A stretch of 64,000 nucleotides of DNA from Opitutia bacterium (GCA_947474365.1 CANJIU010000008.1:62001-126000); one strand, 5' to 3'; positions 54,690 to 64,000 are shown, counted from the stretch's first letter. A program made the numbers and translations. The notes: generated from the sequence alone by a model not told the origin.

Positions 54690-57023
54690 ATGATTGATTT
54701 CATGCTTTGGGGAAAATCCGCCACGACGATCAACCCGCGGCGCGACGGTACAGTCGCCGGCGCGGCGGTGGCGCTGGTGTCCCTCATCGGACTGGCGTTG
54801 CTCTATCATTTCTCCGAACGCGCCCAGATCGCGGCCGTCCAGAGCGAGCTGTTGCAACTCGCGCGGGCCGCGGCGGTCCAAGTTGACGGCGACCTGCACC
54901 AGGAGGTTGTTTCGCCCTTGCAGGATCGCACGCCCGAACACCTGCGGCTGGTGGCGCCGCTGGCAAAATTCCACGAGGCGACCCACGACCTCATCTACGT
55001 GTACACGGCTGTCCTGCGCCAGAATCGGATCCACTTCATCGTCGACACCGGCGTGCTGCGCAAGAATCCGCTGAACCCCGAACCGCCGGATCCGATCATG
55101 AAGGAGTACCCGGGGAGCGATCCGGATTTTCGCCGCGCACTGGTCGAACAGCGCGAAGCCGTGAACGCCAAGCCGGTCGTCGAACCACTGCGGACGTACA
55201 TGAGCGCATTCGCGCCGTTCCGCGACTCACAGGGACGATTCGTCGGCGTGGTCGGAGTCGATCTTTGGGTGCACGATCTGCTGGCGAGACTCGCGACACT
55301 TCGGCGGGCCACCACCGCCAGCGCGGTCGTGGTGGTCGGTCTTTCCGCGCTCGTCGGCTTCGGCGTGGCCCGCGTGCGCCGGCAGGCTGCGCTCGCCCTG
55401 GCGGGGATGCAGGCCGCGGTGGCCACCGCCGAACGCAACGCCCGGGACGCGGAAGCGGCCAACCGGGCCAAGAGCACGTTTCTGGCGACGATGAGCCATG
55501 AAATCCGCACGCCAATGAACGGTGTCATCGGCATGACCATGCTGCTGCGCGACACCCCGCTCACCGAAACTCAGGCCGAGTTTGTCCGCACGATCGCCAC
55601 CTCCGGCGAATCGCTGCTCGCTATCATCAACGACATTCTGGACTACTCGAAAATCGAGGCCGGCAAAATCGAACTGGAGGTCGTCCCGTTCGACCTGCGG
55701 CAGTGCATCGAAGATGCCCTCGATCTGTTCTCCGCCAAGGCCGCGGAGAAGCACATCGAGCTCGCGTGCCTTACGGGCCCAGGAGTGCCCGCCGAGGTTT
55801 CGTGCGATGCGACCCGGCTGCGCCAAATCCTGGTGAACCTGATCGGCAACGCCGTAAAATTCACCCGGGCAGGCGAAATCATCGTGACTGTCGACTCTGC
55901 GCCCGAGGGAGCCGGACACCGACTGCGTTTCGCCGTCAAGGACACGGGGATCGGCATTCCCGCGGACCGGATGGACCGGCTGTTTCGGTCCTTTTCACAG
56001 GTCGACGCCTCCACCACGCGGGAGTACGGCGGCACCGGGCTTGGCCTCGCGATCAGCAAGCGACTCACCGAACTGATGGGGGGCTCAATGTCGGCAGAAA
56101 GCATCGTCGGAGAAGGATCCATCTTTCGCTTTGACGTCCTCGTGGCCACGGAGCCCAGCCTGACAAGCCGCACCGCGCCGGTGGCCGGGACGAGCCTGAG
56201 CGGGCGCACCGTGCTGGTCGTCGACGACAATGACACGAATCGCCACCTCATGCGCGATCTTGTACGTTCATGGGATATGGAGGTGCTCGAAGCCGCCGGG
56301 TCGCGCCCGGCCCTCGACCTCATCGAGGCAGGCAAACGTTTTGACGTGGCCGTGCTGGATCTGCAGATGCCAGGCATGGACGGCGAGGAATTGGCCGCGG
56401 CGATTCACGCCCTGCCGGCCTACCGCTCCCTTCCACTGATCCTGCTCTCGTCGCTCGGCCAGAAGTCCATGTCGCCCCATTTTTCCCGGCTGCTGACGAA
56501 GCCCGTACGGGCGGGCGCGCTGCAGGCCGCGATTCGCGCGAGCCTGGGCAACATACCGGAGGGCCGCACCTCCTCCGCCACCGCCTATGACGGCACCCTC
56601 GGCCGACGCTGCCCGTTGCGCGTACTCGTGGCCGAGGACAACGCCGTCAATCAACGCGTGGTGTCGCTGCTGCTGAAACGACTCGGATACCTGTCAACGA
56701 TTGTCGCCAACGGTCTGGAAGCCATCGCCGCGCTCGAAACGGTCAACTACGACGTCATCCTCATGGACGTTGAAATGCCCGAACTCGACGGCTGCGCGGC
56801 CACCCGCCGCATCCGCGCCCACCGGGGCGAGGCAGGCGGGCCGTGGATCATCGCATTGACCGCGGGCGCGATGCAGGACAACCGCGAGCGAGCACTGGCC
56901 GCGGGCATGAACGATTTTCTGACGAAGCCCATCCGGGCGGAGGCGTTGTCCGAGGCCCTCACCCGGGCGCACACGCAGGTGACCGGCGCCAACATTTCTC
57001 CCCGCTCGGGCGAACGAAATTAG
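54690..57023 (+). CDS. Hybrid sensor histidine kinase with two receiver domains
   Basis: Product of 777 residues. Membrane helix about 22-40, a periplasmic sensing domain about 45-205 (double-Cache/PAS-like by layout), a second helix about 210-227, a short coiled linker, HisKA with phospho-acceptor His270 ([11 protein letters not shown]), HATPase_c ([26 protein letters not shown]), then two receivers with Asp557 ([11 protein letters not shown]) and Asp693 ([11 protein letters not shown]). There is no output domain or Hpt module, so it must signal to a separate partner that is not adjacent. The stimulus is unknown. ATG at 54690 is used; another lies four codons later. Confidence 0.93.
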   Translation: MIDFMLWGKSATTINPRRDGTVAGAAVALVSLIGLALLYHFSERAQIAAVQSELLQLARAAAVQVDGDLHQEVVSPLQDRTPEHLRLVAPLAKFHEATHDLIYVYTAVLRQNRIHFIVDTGVLRKNPLNPEPPDPIMKEYPGSDPDFRRALVEQREAVNAKPVVEPLRTYMSAFAPFRDSQGRFVGVVGVDLWVHDLLARLATLRRATTASAVVVVGLSALVGFGVARVRRQAALALAGMQAAVATAERNARDAEAANRAKSTFLATMSHEIRTPMNGVIGMTMLLRDTPLTETQAEFVRTIATSGESLLAIINDILDYSKIEAGKIELEVVPFDLRQCIEDALDLFSAKAAEKHIELACLTGPGVPAEVSCDATRLRQILVNLIGNAVKFTRAGEIIVTVDSAPEGAGHRLRFAVKDTGIGIPADRMDRLFRSFSQVDASTTREYGGTGLGLAISKRLTELMGGSMSAESIVGEGSIFRFDVLVATEPSLTSRTAPVAGTSLSGRTVLVVDDNDTNRHLMRDLVRSWDMEVLEAAGSRPALDLIEAGKRFDVAVLDLQMPGMDGEELAAAIHALPAYRSLPLILLSSLGQKSMSPHFSRLLTKPVRAGALQAAIRASLGNIPEGRTSSATAYDGTLGRRCPLRVLVAEDNAVNQRVVSLLLKRLGYLSTIVANGLEAIAALETVNYDVILMDVEMPELDGCAATRRIRAHRGEAGGPWIIALTAGAMQDNRERALAAGMNDFLTKPIRAEALSEALTRAHTQVTGANISPRSGERN

Positions 57024-57079
57024 CTTTCCGCCCTTGCCAACATTCCCGTCGCGGCGCTCTCTGTTTCCCACCTGATCGC

Positions 57080-57550
57080 ATGGCCGGCCGCATCACCTCG
57101 CTCCTCGATCCTTCGCGCATCGCCCTAAACGTGCAGAGCACGAAACGCACCGCCGCGCTCAACGAGGTCGCCCGTCTCCTCGAAGGCCACCCCGAGGTCG
57201 CCAACTTCAACGGCTTCTACGAGGAACTGCTCGCCCGGGATCGGCTCGACACCACCTGCCTCGGCAACGCCGTCGCCTTGCCCCACGCCCGCACCGAACA
57301 CGTCAAAAAAATCGTGCTCGCTGTCGGCCGCACCGAAAAAGGAATCCCGTTCGACGCCAACGGTGAGATCGTCCGGCTGTTTTTTGTCCTCGGCACCCCG
57401 AAAACCAAGCCCGGCGACTACCTCGCGGTCGTCAGTGCTCTCTGCAAAATCCTCAAGGACCCGAACGACCGCGCCTCATTTCTCGCCGCCCCAACCCCCG
57501 CCGCCTTCATCGCCGCCATCGCCGCGGCCGAGACGAAACTGGGTTTGTGA
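57080..57550 (+). CDS. PTS EIIA-type (fructose/nitrogen family) protein
   Basis: Product of 156 residues forming a single EIIA type-2 domain. The phosphorylated His is His69 in NAVALPHARTEH. No EIIB or EIIC gene is close, so it is more likely regulatory (PtsN-like) than part of a sugar transporter; that is inference. ATG at 57080 gives the normal domain length; the frame is open further upstream into the kinase gene. It is 56 bp behind the kinase and 64 bp ahead of the CorA-type gene. Confidence 0.87.
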   Translation: MAGRITSLLDPSRIALNVQSTKRTAALNEVARLLEGHPEVANFNGFYEELLARDRLDTTCLGNAVALPHARTEHVKKIVLAVGRTEKGIPFDANGEIVRLFFVLGTPKTKPGDYLAVVSALCKILKDPNDRASFLAAPTPAAFIAAIAAAETKLGL

Positions 57551-57614
57551 GTCGCAACGGTAACGCCAACCGTCCCGCCGAGCGCCGCCCGTCGTCGCAA
57601 CCGCTCCCCCCCGC

Positions 57615-58589
57615 ATGATTCGGTCTTTCATCTTCAGTGACGGGAAACTCGTCGGCGAGGATCTCGAAATCGAAGCCCTGCGCCTGGTGCGCGCCGACAA
57701 GGGACTGCTGCTCTGGGTTGACCTGGACAACGCGACACCCGACGAGATCAAGAGCATCCTTGAGGGAGTCTTTCAGTTCCACCCTCTCGCCATCGAGGAC
57801 TGCGTGCAGCCCAACTCGCTCCCCAAGGTCGAGGATTACGAGGACTACCTCTTTATCGTCACGCACGCGGTGGATTTCACCCGGACCGACAAGTTCAACA
57901 CCACCGAACTCGATCTGTTTCTCGGCCGCGACTACCTCGTCACGTTTCACACCGCTCCACTCCGGTCGGTCTCCACTCTGATCGACCGCTACGCCAAGAG
58001 CGTCGGCGTCGGCCCGCGCGGTCCGGACCGCATCGCGCACACGCTGGTCGATCTCCTTGTCGACAATTACGCTCCCGTAATCGACGAACTTCGCGCCGAA
58101 CTTGAGGAACTGGAGGAACACGTCCTCGCCCGGGAATCGGTTCACAACACCCTCGTCAACGAATTGCTCCACGTGCGCGGCGATTTCACCCGGCTCCGCA
58201 CCATCGTCCGGCCCCAGCGCGACGTCATCGACCGTCTCGCCCGCGGCGACAGCAAGCTCATCCGGCCGAAGCTCCTGCCCTACTTCCGCGATCTGCGCGA
58301 CAATCTTGCCCGCCTGGAAGACACGGCCGCCAGTTATCATGAGCGGCTCATGATGGCGTTTGACATCTATCTCAACAAGGCGGCGTTTGAGGCCAACGAA
58401 GGGATCAAGTTTCTCACCGCACTGACGGCCGTCACGCTTCCCGCGGTACTCGTCGGCGGTTGGTACGGGATGAATTTCGAGCACATGCCCGAGCTCAAGT
58501 CGCCGCACGGCTATTTTTATGCCTGCGCGCTCACCGTTGTCTCAACCATCCTGATGGTGATCTACCTCAAGAAGAAAAAATGGTTCTGA
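57615..58589 (+). CDS. CorA-family magnesium/divalent cation transporter
   Basis: Product of 324 residues. A long cytoplasmic alpha/beta and helical funnel is followed by two membrane helices at the C-terminus. The pore signature Gly-Met-Asn is at 285-287 (GGWYGMNFEHMPEL), then a second helix and a basic tail KKKKWF that stays inside. CorA pentamers mediate Mg2+ (or Co2+/Ni2+) influx. The MPEL-type loop replaces the common MPE(L/F) motif with little change. No Mg2+ riboswitch is apparent in the short 64-bp leader. Confidence 0.93.
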   Translation: MIRSFIFSDGKLVGEDLEIEALRLVRADKGLLLWVDLDNATPDEIKSILEGVFQFHPLAIEDCVQPNSLPKVEDYEDYLFIVTHAVDFTRTDKFNTTELDLFLGRDYLVTFHTAPLRSVSTLIDRYAKSVGVGPRGPDRIAHTLVDLLVDNYAPVIDELRAELEELEEHVLARESVHNTLVNELLHVRGDFTRLRTIVRPQRDVIDRLARGDSKLIRPKLLPYFRDLRDNLARLEDTAASYHERLMMAFDIYLNKAAFEANEGIKFLTALTAVTLPAVLVGGWYGMNFEHMPELKSPHGYFYACALTVVSTILMVIYLKKKKWF

Positions 58590-58611
58590 GGGTGAACTAC
58601 TCGCGTCATCC

Positions 58612-59088
58612 ATGAATTCCCCGCGTCGCCAGCTCCGCCTCACCTTCCCCTCCTCCGGGATCTCCGTTCTCGCCGAATTGCTCGACGATGAAGCCCCGGC
58701 CTCCGCCGCGCTCGTCTGGAGCATGCTGCCCGTCGAGACCAAGGCGATCCACGGAATGTATTCCGGCGCCGAGGTGTTTGCCATGGTGGACAAGCCTCAG
58801 CCCGCGCCCGCGGAAAACCTGGTGCAGCTGCCGCTACCCGGGGAGATTCTTTATTTTTTTGATCCCGGCAGCGGCGCGACGGGAGCCAAGAAGCCCGTCG
58901 GCGAAATCGTCGTGGTCTACGGCCGCGGCGTCACGTTGCGTGCCCACGAAGGGGTTCCAACCCACTGCACACTCTGCGCCCGGATTCCCGGTGACTGGAA
59001 ATACGACTGGCGTGAATTCGCCCAGGAGTGCCGCAAGGCCCGCTGGGAGGGACCGCAGTTGCTTCGGATCGAGCGCGTGGAGGGCTGA
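58612..59088 (+). CDS. DUF3830 (cyclophilin-like fold) protein
   Basis: Product of 158 residues without signal peptide. Features of the DUF3830 family: APASAALVWSMLPVETKAIH, GMYSGAEVFAM, ENLVQLPLPGEILYFFDPG and IVVVYGRGV. The C-terminal CTLCARI segment carries two Cys. The role is unknown; relatives occur near metabolic genes. It starts 22 bp after the CorA-type gene and could be cotranscribed. Confidence 0.75.
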   Translation: MNSPRRQLRLTFPSSGISVLAELLDDEAPASAALVWSMLPVETKAIHGMYSGAEVFAMVDKPQPAPAENLVQLPLPGEILYFFDPGSGATGAKKPVGEIVVVYGRGVTLRAHEGVPTHCTLCARIPGDWKYDWREFAQECRKARWEGPQLLRIERVEG

Positions 59089-59108
59089 TCGCCACCAGCG
59101 GCCAAACG

Positions 59109-60005
59109 TCACTTGGCGATGCCGCGCAGGTAACGATCAAACCATGCGACGAACTGCGCCCGGTCGGTCGCCATCTCAGGCCAGCCGTGGTCCTTGCCCT
59201 CGCGCCAGACCAATTGGTAATTCGCGCCGACCGCCCGGCACTTCGCCTGGAAAAGCTTCGCCTGGTACGGGATGACGAGTTTGTCCGCATCGCCGTGGAG
59301 CACGAGTGTCGGCGCCATTCGCGCACTGACAAAATGAACCGGAGACACCTCACGCGTGAGCTTCTCCCGGCCTTCACGGGTCTCAATTCGCGCATCCCAC
59401 GCCCCCTTGAAGCGGCTGCCGATTTCGCCGACGCCGAGCTGATCGTCGCCCGGCCCGCTCCAGTTCATGAAATCGGTCGGCGGGCAAAAGCACGCGACGG
59501 CCTGCACCGCGCTGCTCTCCCGGTCGATCGGATCCTTGGCATCGGCCTTACCGGGGCCACCGTTCAGCCCGAGCATCAGCGAGAGATGACCTCCCGAACT
59601 CGTGCCCGTGACGCCGAGTTTTTGAGGATCGATGCCAAAGCGCGACGCGTTGTGCCGGATGAAGCGCACCGCGCGATGGATATCCTCGAGAATCTCGACG
59701 ACGTGAAACTTCGGCTGCGAACCGTGCACGACCGCAAACACCGTGTAACCGGCCGCGAGAAAGAGCTCGTAGTTCTTTGGGCTGACGCCCGTGTGGCTCG
59801 AGTTGAACCCACCGCTGACCATGAACAGCACCGCCGCGCCGTTGGGTTTCTCCGGCCGAAACACATCGAGTGTGAGCGCCGTGCCGAACTTGCGTCCATA
59901 AACGACATCTTCCGTGCGCGTGAAGTGTGCGGTCGCATCAGCGGCACGCACCGAAGGGAAACCAAGCGACAGCACGAACAAGACCGAAAGCAGGAGTGTT
60001 TTCAT
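59109..60005 (-). CDS. Exported alpha/beta hydrolase (esterase/dienelactone hydrolase-like)
   Basis: Product of 298 residues with a signal peptide to about residue 22. Catalytic triad by motif: Ser136 in GTSSG, Asp240 in HGDADKLV, His272 in GKDHGW. The early VYGRKFGTALTLDVFRP and HGSQPKFHVVEILEDIHRAVRFIR stretches are typical of BD-FAE-like esterases found in polysaccharide-degrading Verrucomicrobia. Likely a periplasmic carbohydrate or acyl esterase. It is convergent with the DUF3830 gene, 20 bp apart, with no clear hairpin between. Confidence 0.88.
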   Translation of the reverse strand: MKTLLLSVLFVLSLGFPSVRAADATAHFTRTEDVVYGRKFGTALTLDVFRPEKPNGAAVLFMVSGGFNSSHTGVSPKNYELFLAAGYTVFAVVHGSQPKFHVVEILEDIHRAVRFIRHNASRFGIDPQKLGVTGTSSGGHLSLMLGLNGGPGKADAKDPIDRESSAVQAVACFCPPTDFMNWSGPGDDQLGVGEIGSRFKGAWDARIETREGREKLTREVSPVHFVSARMAPTLVLHGDADKLVIPYQAKLFQAKCRAVGANYQLVWREGKDHGWPEMATDRAQFVAWFDRYLRGIAK

Positions 60006-60350
60006 AGAGGCGCGGAGAGATTCAGGCCGGGGCGGAATTCACCCGGCAACCTTATTCACCGTTGAAACGAAGTGTTCGCGGTCACGGCGTCACGCGCGCC
60101 AGTTCGCTTTGGAGCGCCGGAGCGGCGCTCAACAGCTTGGAAGATGGGAGGGTCCGGCGGACGGTTGACGCTAAGACCCGCCGTTTGGTTGGAGTCAGGG
60201 ACTTACAGTGTGCAACACGTGGGAGACGGTAACGTTTTGGCGCAATGAATTCGACCGGGCGAGGAGAATCGACCGCCCGGAATTGCCGGCTCTTCCGCGG
60301 TGCACCGTTGACAGCGCCACCCGAAGCGCGATGAGACTGGGGTCGCGCGC
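60006..60350. other. Divergent intergenic region with a small hairpin
   Basis: About 345 bp between the esterase and the SLOG-membrane gene. It holds a perfect 8-bp hairpin with a 3-base loop (60112-60130, GAGCGCCG/CGGCGCTC). No further RNA or repeat family recognised; both genes presumably have promoters here. Confidence 0.5.
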
Positions 60351-61826
60351 ATGGCCGACCAACTGCCGATCTTCCACGTTGTGGGTTTCACCGGGCACCG
60401 GCAGTTGCGCGACGCTGCCGGATTGGAGCGGGTGATGCGCGAGGTGCTCGGCAACCTGCGGGCCGAGGCCGGCGTGGAATGGATCGCCCTCTCTTCCGCG
60501 GCCGCCGGCAGCGACATCCTGTTTGCCCGTTGCGCGCTCGCCCTCGGGATGGGCTGGGAGGCTGTCTTGCCGCTGCCGCCGGCCGAGTTTCGTCGCGATT
60601 TTTCCGATACCGACTGGCGCGAGGTCGAGACCCTGCTGTCCGAGGCCGAGCATGTGCGGGTGATCAGCGAACGCGGTCTGCGGGAAGACGCCTACCTCGA
60701 CGGCGGCATGGAGACGGTGAATCATTGCGATCTGCTGCTCGCGATCTGGGACGGTGAACCGTCCCGCGGGCGCGGCGGAACGGCGGAGATCGTCGCGTAT
60801 GCCCGCGAACTCAAACGGCCCCTCATCATCCTCGACGCCAAGACCCACGCGGTCCGGCGGGAAAATTTCCATCAGCTCAAGATCGGCGACCACCATATAT
60901 CCGAACTCAACCGCCTGCCGTTGGTGGGACATTCCAACGCGAAGGGCGGGGACGACAAACGGCAACTGGTGATGGCGTTCCACCTCAAGGTTGACGAAGC
61001 GGCGACGCAGGGTGCGCCCCAATTCCGGAGGCTGCTTTCTGCGTCAACGATCCTCGGTTTTTTCGCCACCGCCCTGGCGGCGTCGGTCGTCGCCTTCCAC
61101 GTGCACCATCCTGCGCTCATCTGGAGCCAGCTCACCTGCCTGTTCGGAGCGCTGGCCCTGGCCACAGTGGTGCGCCGCCGCCGGCATCAGCAGGACTGGG
61201 TGCGCGGCCGGCTCGCGACCGAGATCACCCGGAGCGCCCTGGCCACCTGGGGCCTGCCGCGGGCCCTCCGGCTCTTCGACGACTTCGACTGGGTCGGACT
61301 TGAACCGCTGCGACGGTCGCTCGACATCCTGCAGCGGCGCGCCACCCGCACCCACCCGGTGAATTTTGACGAGTTCAAGCAGCGTTACATCCACGAGCGC
61401 ATCGACGCGCAGCTCGCCTACTTCGAGATTCAGGAATCGAAGGCCGTTCCGCTTCTCGCCCGGCTCCGCTCGGGCTTCGTCATCAGCTCCTTCCTCGCCA
61501 TTGCGGTGGTGTTGGCGGGCGCCCTGCACGCCGCACTCGGGGACCCGTTGATGAAGGGATGGATGGAAGCGGGCGTTTTCGTCTTCGGGCCGATCGTGCT
61601 GCCGGTTCTCGCGGCCGGGTTCATTGCGCTGATCTCGATCAACGATTTGCACCGGCGGGTGGCGCGCTGCCACGAAATGCGCATCCGCCTGGAGACGGCC
61701 CGCAAGGAGGTCGCCTTCGTCCAGACCTGGGGCGCACTCGAGCGCGTGGTGGCCAAAGCCGAACGCGCGCTGCTCAAAGAGGTGTTCGAGTGGCACTCGA
61801 TCACCAGCTTCACGGAAACACGGTAG
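60351..61826 (+). CDS. SLOG-like nucleotide-sensing domain fused to four-helix membrane region
   Basis: Product of 491 residues. Residues about 7-165 look like a SLOG/LOG Rossmann domain: VVGFTGHRQL (10-19), SSAAAGSDILFARCAL, DLLLAIWDGEPSRGRGGTAEIV (127-148). SLOG domains bind nucleotides or NAD derivatives and occur in conflict systems. The rest has helix pairs at about 232-252/257-275 and 378-400/408-432, joined by a soluble helical segment with HERIDAQLAYFEIQ, resembling SLATT-type membrane effectors. A nucleotide-gated membrane effector is a reasonable hypothesis; no cyclase or nuclease partner is adjacent. ATG at 60351 begins the domain directly. Confidence 0.72.
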   Translation: MADQLPIFHVVGFTGHRQLRDAAGLERVMREVLGNLRAEAGVEWIALSSAAAGSDILFARCALALGMGWEAVLPLPPAEFRRDFSDTDWREVETLLSEAEHVRVISERGLREDAYLDGGMETVNHCDLLLAIWDGEPSRGRGGTAEIVAYARELKRPLIILDAKTHAVRRENFHQLKIGDHHISELNRLPLVGHSNAKGGDDKRQLVMAFHLKVDEAATQGAPQFRRLLSASTILGFFATALAASVVAFHVHHPALIWSQLTCLFGALALATVVRRRRHQQDWVRGRLATEITRSALATWGLPRALRLFDDFDWVGLEPLRRSLDILQRRATRTHPVNFDEFKQRYIHERIDAQLAYFEIQESKAVPLLARLRSGFVISSFLAIAVVLAGALHAALGDPLMKGWMEAGVFVFGPIVLPVLAAGFIALISINDLHRRVARCHEMRIRLETARKEVAFVQTWGALERVVAKAERALLKEVFEWHSITSFTETR

Positions 61827-61849
61827 GCTTCCCCTCCCGGCGAAGACGC

Positions 61850-62443
61850 CTACTTCCCCAGTTTCTTCAGCGCCTTGTTGATCTTGGCGACGTCGCAAAC
61901 CTCCGGATTGTAGTCGGGGCCGAGCCACTCGATCCACTCGCGACCAAGCTCCGTATTGGGCTCCTTGATGCAGGCGAGCATGTCGTGAAATGCCTCGATC
62001 CCGCCGCAATCCTCGGGCGGGCCGGCGCGTTCCCCAGCGGTGCAGCTGGGATAGACCACCCCCTTTTCGATCACGCCGCTTTTCTCGACCTTGATGTCAA
62101 TCTGCCAGCCGTCGCCAAAGTGATAGCCGTAGGTGAAGCGCTCGCGGTGCTCGAGATCGAGATCGGCGAGCGTGACGTCCCGATCATCCTCAATGGTGAG
62201 TTCCTCCCGCTTGAGCGGATTGCCGAAACGCAGGTCATCGAGGTTGAACGCATGCGTCTGGTAGTCGAACCAGTCGAACGCCACCTGGATGCTGTCGTGC
62301 AGCCGGGAAAGCCACATCGACTCCCGCACGAGAAACGTCCGCCAGATGCGCGGCTGGCAGGCCACGACATTGAGCCGGAGCGTGAACACGCGTTCGACCG
62401 GCTTCTTGACCTTGGAGCCCTTGCCTTCGTGCAGCGAAATCAT
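61850..62443 (-). CDS. pRiA4b ORF-3-family protein
   Basis: Product of 197 residues starting MISLHEGKGSKVKKP. It shows the family pattern CQPRIWRTFLVRESMWLSRLHDSIQVAF, LTIEDDRDVTLADL, YGYHFGDGWQIDIKVEK and YPSCTAGERAGPPEDCGG. The name derives from an Agrobacterium plasmid gene; the function is unknown. A longer frame upstream to 62647 would run into the neighbouring gene and lacks family sequence. It is convergent with the SLOG-membrane gene (23 bp gap). Confidence 0.85.
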   Translation of the reverse strand: MISLHEGKGSKVKKPVERVFTLRLNVVACQPRIWRTFLVRESMWLSRLHDSIQVAFDWFDYQTHAFNLDDLRFGNPLKREELTIEDDRDVTLADLDLEHRERFTYGYHFGDGWQIDIKVEKSGVIEKGVVYPSCTAGERAGPPEDCGGIEAFHDMLACIKEPNTELGREWIEWLGPDYNPEVCDVAKINKALKKLGK

Positions 62444-62561
62444 GCGGAACGGCCATTGAACCACCCGGCGCGCGGCGCGCAAGCCGGAGGATGGACCGAG
62501 CGCGCAAGAAGACCCCGTCCACGCCGGTCCGATGGCGGGCGGGCCGCCCGCAAACCATGAA

Positions 62562-64000
62562 TCAGAAGAGCGGTGCGTTGTTCTTCGGATCAGCGAGCAA
62601 CGCCTCGAAACGCGGATGACCGCGCAACGGAAACCAAAACGGATCATGCCGCATCATGTGCACCGTCATGCTGCCATACGGCGTGCGCAGCAGCCGCGCC
62701 GCCTCGTCGATCGCCAGTTCCGTCTCGCCCGTCCACGCATAGACGATGGCGAGCCGGTTGGTGGCGGCCGGACCGTTCACCGCGTCCATTTTCTCCGGGA
62801 CGAGGCTCACCGCCAGCCGTGCCAGCCGCAGCGCTTCCTCCTTGCGGTCCATGATCGCTTCCATGACCCCGAGGATCCAAAGCACGTTGGTGTTGTGCGG
62901 CTCGCGCTCGAGCCGAAGGCGCCCACGCGCATAGTGTTCGCGAATGATTTCCTGGGCGCCAACCCGGTCGCCTTGGGCGGCCAATCCGAGCGCAGTGCCG
63001 GTAACGATATTCCATTCATCGATGAACCGGTCCGGATCCACCGGACGCTGCCGCTCAAGCCGGGCCGCCTCGGCGGCGTTGCCCGTTTCGATCGCCCACC
63101 ATTTCCGGGAGTAAGAGCCTTCGGCCGCCGCCGCCGATCCTGCAGGCAGCCGGGCGAAAAACGCCTCCACCTCCCGCGTGGATCCCGTGGCCGCAAACGA
63201 CATGAACTGAAGGTCAAAAGCGATCATCTCCTGTCCCTCCAGCGCCGCGGCCAACCTCCGGCCCTCGTCACCCGCCAGTTCCTGCCATCGGCGGCCTGAA
63301 TAAAGCAGCAAGCCCAGTTTGCCGGCGATCACGACATTGCGGGGATCAAGCTGCGCGGCGCGACGCAGCGCCACGAGCGCCTCGGACCATTTCGCCTGAA
63401 ACTGGAGCACATCGCCGAGCGAGGAGACGGCCTCGGCGTCATTCGGCCGGAGCCGGACCAATCCCTCAAGCTGCGCCGTCGCCCCGGCGTAATCACGCTC
63501 CACGTGCACCAGGTAGTTGGCCAGGCCGCGAACGACGTCCGCGTCCGTCGCCGCCAGACGCACGGCGGTGTCGATCGCCTGCTTCGCCTTTCGCCGGCGC
63601 TCATCACTGTGATCGTAGTTCCACGAATAGATGAACGCGTGTTTTTCCGCGAGTTCGGCCCACGCCGTCGCGAAATTCGCATCCAGCGCCACGGCGGCCT
63701 GCAACAACGCCTCCTGTTTCACCAGGTTGGCCTGACTAATCTCCCCCTGGTTGGCCGCGTCGCGCGCCTTCAACAACAATTCGTACGCGGCGAGATTCTC
63801 GGTGGGCCGGCGGGACAGCAGCGACTTCTCCTCGGGTGAAATCGCCGCAGCGAGTTTTTCCGCGATGGCTTGCGCGATTTCGGACTGGATCGCGAAGACG
63901 CCGGTCGCCGTCATCAAATCACGCTCGTAGGGAGGAGGGGTCCAAACGGGCGCGTCGGTGCGGGCGTCCACGAGGTTCGCACTCACGCGCACCTTCGCGC
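62562..64000 (-). CDS. TPR protein, C-terminal part (5' end beyond right edge)
   Basis: At least 479 residues are visible; the frame enters from the right edge with no start in the window. The visible N-terminal part KVRVSANLVDARTDAPVW with YERDLMTATGVFAIQSEIAQAIAEKL is the FlgO/adenylate-cyclase-associated beta motif that normally follows an N-terminal regulatory domain (winged helix, kinase or cyclase). About nine TPR-like units follow, ending FEALLADPKNNAPLF. The missing front will decide whether this is a transcription regulator, kinase or cyclase. A GC-rich palindrome (62535-62551) lies 10 bp past the stop and could aid termination but has no T-run. Confidence 0.8.
   Translation of the reverse strand, partial: AKVRVSANLVDARTDAPVWTPPPYERDLMTATGVFAIQSEIAQAIAEKLAAAISPEEKSLLSRRPTENLAAYELLLKARDAANQGEISQANLVKQEALLQAAVALDANFATAWAELAEKHAFIYSWNYDHSDERRRKAKQAIDTAVRLAATDADVVRGLANYLVHVERDYAGATAQLEGLVRLRPNDAEAVSSLGDVLQFQAKWSEALVALRRAAQLDPRNVVIAGKLGLLLYSGRRWQELAGDEGRRLAAALEGQEMIAFDLQFMSFAATGSTREVEAFFARLPAGSAAAAEGSYSRKWWAIETGNAAEAARLERQRPVDPDRFIDEWNIVTGTALGLAAQGDRVGAQEIIREHYARGRLRLEREPHNTNVLWILGVMEAIMDRKEEALRLARLAVSLVPEKMDAVNGPAATNRLAIVYAWTGETELAIDEAARLLRTPYGSMTVHMMRHDPFWFPLRGHPRFEALLADPKNNAPLF

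Overview
The window is high-GC DNA from a bacterium that most resembles the Opitutaceae branch of Verrucomicrobia. This is inferred from protein style, not from a marker-gene search. Supporting signs are very large Ig-repeat proteins with PD40-like segments, an Opitutus-style TonB-dependent receptor, an HzsA-related cytochrome-like protein, an ECF sigma factor beside a TPR kinase, a DUF1080 protein and a tiny mS38/AURKAIP1-type ribosomal protein. No tRNA, rRNA or CRISPR array was seen.

Layout. 1-19832 (minus) is a type IV pilus assembly operon, pilM-pilN-pilO-pilP-like-pilQ, with tightly overlapping genes. It is followed after only 59 bp by a giant secreted protein of more than 5,000 residues that runs off the left edge. 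That protein carries about 41 tandem Ig-like repeats. 20342-26835 (minus) holds rpsT, an AddB-like and an AddA-like recombination nuclease pair (ATGA overlap) and the 33-residue mS38-like gene, with strong terminators after rpsT and after the mS38-like gene. 26974-31350 (minus) is a second pilus cluster of two prepilins and an unusually long (968-residue) PilX-like protein. 31488-33158 (minus) has a DUF3500 protein and RNase P RNA.

33158-36301 looks like a site of rearrangement: a REP-like palindrome, an 11-bp tandem repeat, a DUF4239 membrane protein, a frameshifted TonB-receptor remnant and a PAP2-type membrane protein. 36488-40971 (plus) is a TonB-dependent receptor followed by an NTF2-like protein and a DUF1080 (3-keto-disaccharide hydrolase type) protein, probably a sugar or glycoside uptake and processing group. 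41065-47916 has the HzsA-related haem protein (minus) and a sigma factor/Ser-Thr kinase pair (plus).

47968-54601 contains a zinc-ribbon coiled-coil protein, then gyrB and gyrA. Between the gyrase genes sits a four-helix-bundle (S23-type) gene flanked by near-perfect inverted repeats, which looks like an inserted cassette. 54690-59088 is plus-strand signalling and transport: a hybrid histidine kinase, a PTS IIA-type protein, a CorA-type transporter and a DUF3830 protein. 59109-64000 has an esterase, a SLOG-like nucleotide-sensing domain fused to four membrane helices, a pRiA4b ORF-3-type protein and the C-terminal part of a TPR protein cut by the right edge.

The best candidates for something under-described are the giant Ig protein coupled to the pilus secretin operon, the repeat-flanked S23 cassette inside the gyrase locus, and the SLOG-membrane protein. 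None of these is a proven novel system from sequence alone.
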